Shown here: in pieces, positions 1 to 4,864 of the stretch | Layout: the number at the start of each line of letters is the position of its first letter | Position numbering within the stretch: the first letter of the stretch is position 1 | Source of the DNA: Chlamydiia bacterium | GTDB taxonomy: Bacteria; Chlamydiota; Chlamydiia; Chlamydiales; FEN-1388 | DNA: 6,105 bases | Assembly (NCBI GenBank): GCA_023269335.1 | Contig: JAHFTM010000116.1 | Location: forward strand, 1-6,105 | Reading direction: 5' to 3' | Notes under the pieces: model-generated | Seen by the model: only the letters and a program-made list of their open reading frames with translations | What the model was told of the DNA's origin: nothing | Databases searched by the model: none | Position numbers and translations under genes: made by a program

Positions 1-738
1 GGAGATCTCGCCTATGCTTGCGAGCACGAGGCTGATAGAAAGGAGGACAGTAAAGAGTGGCTGCATTGGATCCGGGCCTATTCAGACACGATGGTCACAC
101 AAAAAGGCTACCTCATTCCGCTTCTTGTCTGCATTGGCAACCATGATGTGAGTGGATCTTTTGGTCAAAAACCTGAAAACGCGCGCTTTTTTTACTGCCT
201 TTTTGTTATGCCTGGTCTTCCAGGATATAATACTTTGCGCTTTAGTAATTATTTAAGCCTCTATCTGCTCGATTCCAATCATACAAATCCTATCAAAGGT
301 GCACAAAGTAAGTGGCTTGCTTGCGAGCTTGCAAAAGATCAGCAGATGCAGAATCGTTTTGCGGTCTATCATGTCCCTGCCTATCCATCAAGGCGCTCAT
401 TGACATCAGAGCCTACAGCAACGATTCGAAAATATTGGGTGCCGATTTTTGAAGAATATAATCTGCATGCTGCATTTGAAAACCATGACCATAACTACAA
501 GCGCACCTATCCGTTACGTGAAGGGAAGATGCATCCTAAAGGGGTTGTCTATATTGGAGATGGCTCTTGGGGTGCAAAGCCGCAGCCTTGTGCAAAAAAT
601 CCGCATAAAGCGTTCATTGCAAGTTTTCATTCTGTGCGTCAATTTTTAAAAGTTGAACTTTCTGAAAAACAGCGTACATTTACGGCTATCGATTCGAAAG
701 GCAAAGTCATCGATCAGTATGTACAAGAAGTGCGATAA
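1..738 (+). CDS. Purple acid phosphatase-like metallophosphoesterase (3' part; 5' end outside window)
   Basis: The reading frame is open from base 1 to the TAA at 736-738 (245 codons), so the start lies upstream and the ATG at 91 is internal. The visible part opens with GDLAYA, the GDxxY block of purple acid phosphatases, whose Asp and Tyr bind the dinuclear metal centre. GNHD follows at residues 46-49, His124 in AVYHVPAYPS, and NHDH at 161-164 followed by YKRTYP. VYIGDGSWG lies near 183-191. Six of the seven family metal ligands plus the Tyr are therefore readable; the first Asp motif is cut off. By family, it hydrolyses phosphomonoesters. The usual GHxH is NHDH here, and the VxxH motif is AVYH. 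Any signal peptide would lie in the missing N-terminus, so location cannot be judged. Physiological substrate unknown. It converges on the lplA-like gene with a 12-base gap. Confidence 0.87.
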   Translation, partial: GDLAYACEHEADRKEDSKEWLHWIRAYSDTMVTQKGYLIPLLVCIGNHDVSGSFGQKPENARFFYCLFVMPGLPGYNTLRFSNYLSLYLLDSNHTNPIKGAQSKWLACELAKDQQMQNRFAVYHVPAYPSRRSLTSEPTATIRKYWVPIFEEYNLHAAFENHDHNYKRTYPLREGKMHPKGVVYIGDGSWGAKPQPCAKNPHKAFIASFHSVRQFLKVELSEKQRTFTAIDSKGKVIDQYVQEVR

Positions 739-750
739 GAACAAAGATTA

Positions 751-1458
751 CTATGAACGAAGCAGCTCTAGCGCTTTTCGGTGCGGCCGCTTTTGTATTT
801 CTGGGATCTCTTGTTGTCTTGAACTCGATAGCGAAAAGTGCTGCCCCAGCACATCGAGGAGCTTTTCTTTGATAGTGTCGATTGAGGGGTAGTAATTTTT
901 CAGGCGGTCTACAAAATCTGCATGACTTCTTGTTTTTCGCCACTCAGGTACTCTGGGTGGCATTTTTAGAAGGTCCATGCGCGCTTGTTGGTAGTCCCAC
1001 AGAAAGGTTGTGTGGTGTAACAAGCGCTCTTTTGTAAAGTATTGAGCATTGCCACCAATTTTTCTATTTTTAATGGCATAGTCATTTTCTCTTATCCAAA
1101 ATTCTTGTGGATGAAAAACAGGTTTATAGATGGTTTCAGTCCATTCGAGGAGTTTTTTTGGGCAGCAGCCGAGATCGAGAGCCTCTTTTTGAAAAATAAA
1201 AGTGATAAAAAGTGTTGATTCATCCACCACCACTGTTCCTCCGCCAGAAAAGCGTCTGACAACAGTCACAGGTGATTTTTTTATTTTTTCTTCGTCGATA
1301 TGTTCTTCTGGTTTTGAGGATATGCCAAGTACAATCGCAGGAGGCGATCCCTCATTAATCAGGCACCAGTTTTCACTGTCAGCACGAAGGAGCGCCTCTT
1401 CTATGGCAAGCTGCTCAAAGATGGCTACATTTTTGAGCATGCAGAGATTCAAGTGCAT
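751..1458 (-). CDS. lplA: Lipoate-protein ligase A family protein
   Basis: This 235-residue protein belongs to the LplA/LipB/BirA fold family, which attaches lipoate (or octanoate) to a lysine of acceptor domains such as the E2 subunits of 2-oxoacid dehydrogenases or GcvH. Visible signatures are RRFSGGG at 68-74 leading to VVVDES (the RRxSGGGxVxHD block that binds the acyl-adenylate, with Val in place of the usual His before Asp79). KIGGNAQ at 133-139 carries the conserved catalytic-site lysine, followed by LLHHTTFLWD. It is shorter than E. coli LplA (338 aa) and lacks room for the separate C-terminal accessory domain. Its ATG (1456-1458) directly abuts the mnmG stop codon (1459-1461) with no intervening base and no Shine-Dalgarno, pointing to translational coupling. 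An internal ATG at 1438-1440 (MLKNVAIFEQL) is an alternative start. Chlamydia has two LplA paralogues, and this one matches the copy next to gidA by position. The exact acceptor is not readable from sequence. Confidence 0.92.
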   Translation of the reverse strand: MHLNLCMLKNVAIFEQLAIEEALLRADSENWCLINEGSPPAIVLGISSKPEEHIDEEKIKKSPVTVVRRFSGGGTVVVDESTLFITFIFQKEALDLGCCPKKLLEWTETIYKPVFHPQEFWIRENDYAIKNRKIGGNAQYFTKERLLHHTTFLWDYQQARMDLLKMPPRVPEWRKTRSHADFVDRLKNYYPSIDTIKEKLLDVLGQHFSLSSSRQQEIPEIQKRPHRKALELLRS

Positions 1459-3336
1459 TTAACAGCCGCAGTTATCAAATTCAACTTCACAAGCTTCTTC
1501 TGGTGCACCTAGTCTTTTTGCAAAGGCAATCATGAGTACAGAGATATCAGATGGAGCGATACCGGAGATTCGTGAGGCTTGGCCTAAATTTGTAGGGCAA
1601 GCTTTTGTAAGCCTTTGCTTGGCTTCAGTTCTTAAACCTTCAATGGTGGCAAAGTTAGTGCCTTGTGGGACGCGGATATTTTCAATATGGGCAAGTTTTT
1701 CAACTTCACTATTTTGAAGGCTGATATAGCCTGCATACTTGACGATAAGCTCGATTTGAGCATTAGTATCAGCACTGTAATTGGTGACGCTGTCACCAAA
1801 AAGCTCGACAAGTTTTTGGTAGTTCATTTCGGGACGTGCAAGCAGTTGAGTAAGCGAACAGTTTTTTCCCTCATACTGCTTAAATGTTTTACTGAAGCGT
1901 TCAGTTTCATGCGCAATGGCATTTTCTTTTTCTAAAAGGCGTGCATACTGGCTAGAAGAAATAAGGCCTAAGTCATGGCCATAACGGCGCAGTCTTAAGT
2001 CTGCGTTGTCTTGACGTAAAAGTAGGCGATGTTCTGCTCGGCTTGTAAACATTCTATAAGGCTCATCCACACCTTTTGTGATCAAGTCATCGATCATTAC
2101 GCCGATGTAGGCTTCATTTCTTTTTAAGATTAAGGGCTGTTTGCCTTGCACCTTGAGCACTGCATTGATGCCGGCAATCAGACCTTGGCTTGCAGCCTCT
2201 TCATAGCCTGTTGTGCCATTGATTTGACCGGCAAAATAAAGGCCTGAAATTTTCATGGATTCTAATGAGAAATGGATCTGGCCACTCGATACAAAATCAT
2301 ATTCAATCGCATAACCGGGCCTCATAATCTCAGCATTTTTAAGTGCTGGGATGCTGTGGATAAAGGCATACTGCACGTCGAAAGGAAGAGAGGAAGAGAC
2401 GCCGTTTACATAAAACTCATTGGTTGTCAGCCCTTCAGGCTCTAAAAAGACCTGGTGGCGCTCTTTATCAGCAAAACGCACAACTTTATCTTCGATGGAA
2501 GGACAGTAGCGTGGTCCTACGCCTACAATTTTTCCGGAATACAAAGGAGAGCGGTGTAGATTTTTTTTGATGATCTCTTTGGTTTCTAAAGTCGTGTGGC
2601 AGATATAGCAGGGAAGCTCTGGTAGCCTGTCTGCTTCAGGTTCGTCATAAGAAAAATAGACGCCTTTATCGCCAGGCTGCTCTTCAGTAAGAGAAAGGTC
2701 GATCGAGCGCTTATTAATGCGCACAGGTGTGCCTGTTTTCAGACGTCCTAACACAATGCCATGCTTCTCAAGACTGGCTGACAGACCAATAGAGGGAGGA
2801 TCGCCGGCTCTGCCACCGGATAGATTCACTTCACCCATATGGATGAGCCCGCGCATGAATGTGCCAGAGGTGATGATCAAGCTTTTTGTGCGGTAGATAA
2901 GCCCCTCTTTCGTGATAAGGCCTTTGATCACCTCATCTTCTATGATAAGCTCTTCACATGTCCCTTGTTTGATGTCCAGATTATCAGTCTGTTCAAGTCT
3001 ATGCTTCATCTTTGCGCGGTAGACTACCTTATCAGCTTGAGCGCGTGGAGCCTGCACTGCAGGGCCCTTTTTTGTGTTCAGCATGCGAAACTGAATGCCA
3101 GCTCCATCAATCACTTTGCCCATAATGCCGCCAAGCGCATCGATCTCGCGGACCATATGCCCTTTGCCAATGCCGCCTACAGACGGGTTGCAGCTCATCT
3201 GGCCAATAGTATCAAGGTTCATGGTTAAAAGCAGCGTGCTTGCGCCCATCTTGGCAGCAGCATGTGCAGCTTCGCAGCCTCCGTGGCCTGCGCCAATGAC
3301 AATGACATCGTACTCGTGTGGATAGGTCCAGCTCAT
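1459..3336 (-). CDS. mnmG: tRNA uridine 5-carboxymethylaminomethyl modification enzyme MnmG (GidA)
   Basis: MnmG works with the GTPase MnmE in the cytoplasm to install (carboxymethyl)aminomethyl at C5 of the wobble U34 in certain tRNAs, using FAD, NADH and methylene-tetrahydrofolate. The 625-residue product matches the family length (E. coli 629). Signatures in order are: the FAD-binding GAGHGG at 15-20 within DVIVIGAGHGGCEAA; SCNPSVGGIGKGHMVREIDALGG at 48-70; GRLKTGTPVRI; the cysteine motif LPCYICHT; GPRYCPSIEDK with the second conserved Cys; AGQINGTTGYEEAASQG; YRMFTSRAEHRL; and the C-terminal GQASRISGIAPSDI block needed for MnmE and tRNA interaction. The ATG at 3334-3336 was chosen because the family N-terminus begins just before the FAD motif and a weak AGG lies 5 bases upstream. 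The in-frame ATG at 3364-3366 has no ribosome site and would add ten atypical residues. The protein ends in DNCGC. It is the upstream partner of the abutting lplA-like gene. Confidence 0.98.
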   Translation of the reverse strand: MSWTYPHEYDVIVIGAGHGGCEAAHAAAKMGASTLLLTMNLDTIGQMSCNPSVGGIGKGHMVREIDALGGIMGKVIDGAGIQFRMLNTKKGPAVQAPRAQADKVVYRAKMKHRLEQTDNLDIKQGTCEELIIEDEVIKGLITKEGLIYRTKSLIITSGTFMRGLIHMGEVNLSGGRAGDPPSIGLSASLEKHGIVLGRLKTGTPVRINKRSIDLSLTEEQPGDKGVYFSYDEPEADRLPELPCYICHTTLETKEIIKKNLHRSPLYSGKIVGVGPRYCPSIEDKVVRFADKERHQVFLEPEGLTTNEFYVNGVSSSLPFDVQYAFIHSIPALKNAEIMRPGYAIEYDFVSSGQIHFSLESMKISGLYFAGQINGTTGYEEAASQGLIAGINAVLKVQGKQPLILKRNEAYIGVMIDDLITKGVDEPYRMFTSRAEHRLLLRQDNADLRLRRYGHDLGLISSSQYARLLEKENAIAHETERFSKTFKQYEGKNCSLTQLLARPEMNYQKLVELFGDSVTNYSADTNAQIELIVKYAGYISLQNSEVEKLAHIENIRVPQGTNFATIEGLRTEAKQRLTKACPTNLGQASRISGIAPSDISVLMIAFAKRLGAPEEACEVEFDNCGC

Positions 3337-3383
3337 AATAGCCTGTTTAAAACAAAAAAAGCTCATTCTGGAAGGAAGTCAAT

Positions 3384-3435
3384 GGATCGTGAGGAGATAA
3401 ACTCTACAACTGTAAAGCCTATTTTCTCACGATCC
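3384..3435 (-). ncRNA. 52-nt imperfect hairpin in the mnmG leader (possible structured RNA or repeat)
   Basis: The whole 52-base stretch folds on itself. A perfect 10-bp outer stem (GGATCGTGAG at 3384-3393 against CTCACGATCC at 3426-3435) continues inward through 14 more positions to a 4-base loop at 3408-3411. Of 24 opposed positions, 19 are Watson-Crick. In minus-strand RNA three more are G-U, leaving two A-C mismatches; in plus-strand RNA two more are G-U. It lies 47 bases upstream of the mnmG start and 81 bases beyond the small ribosomal gene. No T-run follows on either strand, so it does not look like an intrinsic terminator. It could be an mRNA processing or stability element, a leader structure, or one copy of a small palindromic repeat. 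The pairing is directly visible; the function is unknown. Confidence 0.5.
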
Positions 3436-3461
3436 CAAAACAGATAGGAAAAATGAAAACG

Positions 3462-3485
3462 AAACAAAAACGCCTGCTTTTGTTT
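3462..3485. terminator. Weak AT-rich hairpin, possible terminator after the small ribosomal gene
   Basis: AAACAAAA at 3462-3469 and TTTTGTTT at 3478-3485 form a perfect 8-bp stem with an 8-base loop. Read leftward it is followed by a T-rich stretch (CGTTTTCATTTTTCC), so it could slow or end transcripts from the 29-codon gene before mnmG. The stem has only one G-C pair, which makes an efficient intrinsic terminator doubtful. It sits inside another short inverted pair, ATAGGA (3444-3449) and TCCTAT (3499-3504). Confidence 0.25.
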
Positions 3486-3491
3486 TCTGCT

Positions 3492-3503
3492 TAGGATATC
3501 CTA
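3492..3503. repeat. Perfect 12-bp palindrome TAGGATATCCTA
   Basis: The twelve bases are exactly self-complementary, with their near edge 13 bases past the stop codon of the small basic-protein gene. This size and symmetry are compatible with a dimeric regulator site, but no known operator is recognised. It may equally be part of the secondary structure around the 3' end of that gene, because its right half also pairs with ATAGGA at 3444-3449. Confidence 0.4.
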
Positions 3504-3516
3504 TTCAGATGAAAAG

Positions 3517-3606
3517 CTACTTCGGTTTGTGGCGATTCATTCTGCTTCTCTTTTTCCGTTTGTGCTTGGACATTTTCGCGCGTCGTTTCTTTTTAACTGA
3601 GGACAT
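3517..3606 (-). CDS. COX24/AURKAIP1-domain small ribosomal protein (bS22/mS38-like), 29 aa
   Basis: A 29-codon frame runs from ATG (3604-3606) to TAG (3517-3519). The product has 16 Lys/Arg, 2 His and no acidic residue, beginning MSSVKKKRR and carrying SKHKRKKRSRMNRHKPK. The SKHKRKKR...NRHK pattern matches the short AURKAIP1/COX24 C-terminal domain family (Pfam DUF1713). That family includes mitoribosomal mS38 and the 33-residue mycobacterial bS22, which bind rRNA of the small subunit near the decoding region. By analogy this is an rRNA-binding ribosomal accessory protein; that is inference from the motif and charge. Expression signals are strong: AAGGAG at 3614-3619, seven bases before the ATG, and a well-spaced promoter at 3634-3662. 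It is too short for most gene-finding cut-offs. The mnmG start lies 180 bases downstream on the same strand. It does not fit ribosomal proteins bL34, bL36 or bTHX. Confidence 0.82.
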   Translation of the reverse strand: MSSVKKKRRAKMSKHKRKKRSRMNRHKPK

Positions 3607-3613
3607 AGTGAGA

Positions 3614-3619
3614 CTCCTT
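3614..3619 (-). promoter_or_regulatory. Strong Shine-Dalgarno of the small ribosomal gene
   Basis: AAGGAG in minus-strand sense is placed seven bases before the ATG at 3606. It is the best ribosome binding site in the window and fixes the start of the 29-codon gene. Confidence 0.85.
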
Positions 3620-3633
3620 CTAAGAAAGCGGAA

Positions 3634-3662
3634 ATGATACACTGTCTTGAGAAAAATGTAAA
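3634..3662 (-). promoter_or_regulatory. Sigma70-type (chlamydial sigma66) promoter for the small ribosomal gene
   Basis: In minus-strand sense, TTTACA (3657-3662; 5 of 6 to TTGACA) is separated by exactly 17 bases from TATCAT (3634-3639; 5 of 6 to TATAAT). Transcription would begin near 3627, giving a leader of about 20 bases before the ATG at 3606, with the Shine-Dalgarno inside it. I saw no comparable promoter in 3337-3516, so mnmG and lplA may be read through from here; that is inference. Confidence 0.7.
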
Positions 3663-3818
3663 GCTTTTCGCGGTTCAAATATTTATCCAACTACTGACGA
3701 ACTGTAATTTTCCTGCAAAACAATTAATAAAAATGATAAAAATTAGTAGTAGTTAAAAAATATTAAACGGTATTATTGTGTCTTTGTAATAACTGTATAG
3801 ATTAACTTATGGTGTTTT
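3663..3818. other. AT-rich divergent intergenic region
   Basis: This separates the leftward promoter from the rightward orphan gene. It is conspicuously A/T rich, especially 3700-3790, with runs of A and the short tandem TAGTAG. For the + gene only a -10-like TATAGA just upstream could be found, without a good -35 at 16-18 bases. No RNA gene or coding frame is evident. The AT-richness would suit a nucleoid-protein-bound or activator-dependent promoter, but that is conjecture. Confidence 0.5.
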
Positions 3819-4361
3819 ATGAATTGTTTAACAGGTATCTGGAATGTTGCGCAAAGTTATGTGACTGGCCTTGTTGTTAAGCTTCCAACTGATCTATCAA
3901 AAAAACAAGTAGAGCACTCTCATAGAGCAGCTCACTCAATTGCAAAAAAAACAAAAGTAGCTCTCCTGCAGTATCCTCGAAAGTGTACTGATGAAGCTGG
4001 CGAACATATGGAAAAAAAACCTCTCGGGGAGCATTTAAGTGCTGCTTTGCCTACAATGCCTTCTAGCTTACTTCCGTTCATTGAAGAGTATGTGTTGTCT
4101 CTTCCAGTTGATCTAGAGAATGCCATTCTTAAGGCATTTCCACTACTTGACAAGGATGTGAGAAGTTGCGAGTCAGGGGACAATACAGCATTGAAAGTCT
4201 TGATCAACAAGGTAATGAGGGCGCTAGAAGGCTCTGTCCGAGGTAAATTTTTAAAAGATGCTCTCGTGCTTTGTACCTTTGCAGCTACTTTACAGACATT
4301 TGGCAAAGCTAAAAAAGCTAAAGAGTATGGATGCAAAGTGATAGAGGTTTTGAAGAAATAA
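3819..4361 (+). CDS. Hypothetical protein, 180 aa, family not recognised
   Basis: The frame runs from ATG (3819-3821) to TAA (4359-4361). The start has only a weak GGTG upstream, so initiation is less certain than for its neighbour. The protein starts MNCLTGIWNVAQSYVTG, has a Lys/His-rich stretch at 28-46, a Pro-containing hydrophobic middle (PTMPSSLLPFIEEYVLSLPVDL, about 78-99) and a likely helical, Lys-rich C-terminus (KFLKDALVLCTFAATLQTFGK onward, about 143-180). There is no clear signal peptide, no long membrane segment, and no catalytic motif I can name. The short motif LPxDL occurs twice (residues 22-26 and 95-99), with similar DNA at 3882-3896 and 4101-4115 (13 of 15 bases). It lies 33 bases before the next + gene with no terminator between, so the two are probably co-transcribed. 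It may be a lineage-restricted protein; an effector role is possible but unsupported. Confidence 0.72.
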   Translation: MNCLTGIWNVAQSYVTGLVVKLPTDLSKKQVEHSHRAAHSIAKKTKVALLQYPRKCTDEAGEHMEKKPLGEHLSAALPTMPSSLLPFIEEYVLSLPVDLENAILKAFPLLDKDVRSCESGDNTALKVLINKVMRALEGSVRGKFLKDALVLCTFAATLQTFGKAKKAKEYGCKVIEVLKK

Positions 4362-4382
4362 AGTTTTAATTTTTTTTGATAA

Positions 4383-4387
4383 GGGAG
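4383..4387 (+). promoter_or_regulatory. Shine-Dalgarno deciding the start of the second orphan gene
   Basis: GGGAG lies seven bases before ATG 4395-4397 and only one base before the in-frame TTG at 4389. The spacing therefore selects the ATG and gives a 154-residue product. Confidence 0.75.
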
Positions 4388-4394
4388 ATTGAAT

Positions 4395-4859
4395 ATGAGT
4401 AGTGCAGTAGTGTCTGGTGGAAGAATAGCTCAAAAGTATACGTGTCCTACGATAAGCGTAGACTGTGGTGTGAGAGCTTACAATGTAGCAGTGGCTCTTG
4501 GTGTCACTCTTGATCTCGTGTCAAATGTGTGGGATCTTTATAATGCCACAAATCCTGCTACGTTTGTTGCAACAAAATTTGCCAAAAAATGTGTGAAGAA
4601 ATTTGCCGATCATCTCCTGGATATTTCGGCGCACGGCGTTCGAGCAGCTATATCGAGGGATTCACCCTGGTATGCCAAAGCTCTTGGTGTAACGCTTGAC
4701 CTTGCGCGCATTACAAACATCATTATCAATATTAAGAGTGAGCCATACACATCGCCGATACCTGAGGGGATTAGCAAAGTTGATCTTTTCAATCATGGGG
4801 TTAATCTTGCTGGTACTGCCTATAACGAAATAAGAAAAGAAAAGCCTAAAACAACGTAA
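4395..4859 (+). CDS. Hypothetical protein, 154 aa, with internally repeated ALGVTLDL segment
   Basis: The frame runs from ATG (4395-4397) to TAA (4857-4859), with a good Shine-Dalgarno at 4383-4387. I do not recognise the family. The octapeptide ALGVTLDL occurs at residues 34-41 and again at 96-103. Each copy is preceded by GVRA (25-28 and 81-84), and a looser GVNLAGTAYN lies near 135-144. The codons of the two octapeptides (4494-4517 and 4680-4703) differ only at third positions, with no amino-acid change. This suggests an old duplication of a roughly 60-residue helical unit kept by selection. A Lys-rich stretch (KFAKKCVKKFADHLLD, 61-76) lies between the copies. No signal peptide, strong membrane segment or enzyme motif is visible. 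It probably forms an operon with the gene 33 bases upstream. It ends 5 bases from the murA stop codon on the other strand. Confidence 0.78.
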   Translation: MSSAVVSGGRIAQKYTCPTISVDCGVRAYNVAVALGVTLDLVSNVWDLYNATNPATFVATKFAKKCVKKFADHLLDISAHGVRAAISRDSPWYAKALGVTLDLARITNIIINIKSEPYTSPIPEGISKVDLFNHGVNLAGTAYNEIRKEKPKTT

Positions 4860-4864
4860 TTCAC

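Noticed and set aside
91..93. ATG as the start of the phosphatase gene
   Set aside because: The frame is open to base 1 and the family motif GDLAYA lies upstream of this ATG, so it is internal.
2839..3228. 129-codon + strand frame opposite mnmG
   Set aside because: It is fully antisense to a strongly conserved gene, its product resembles no family, and it has no ribosome site; it is a shadow frame.
3364..3366. Upstream in-frame ATG for mnmG
   Set aside because: It has no ribosome binding site and adds ten residues not typical of the family; ATG 3334-3336 sits right before the FAD motif with a weak AGG upstream.
3384..3435. Hairpin as a tRNA gene or an intrinsic terminator
   Set aside because: At 52 bases it lacks room for D, anticodon and T arms, and neither strand shows a T-run after the stem.
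3453..3494. 13-codon + strand frame (MKTKQKRLLLFSA) with AGGA upstream
   Set aside because: It is very short, overlaps the inverted-repeat region and resembles no known leader peptide; chance is the simpler explanation.
3780..3801. Standard promoter for the first orphan gene
   Set aside because: A TATAGA -10-like box exists, but no acceptable -35 is found at 16-18 bases, so no promoter is called.
4389..4391. TTG start for the second orphan gene
   Set aside because: It lies one base from the GGGAG ribosome site, while the ATG at 4395 has ideal spacing.
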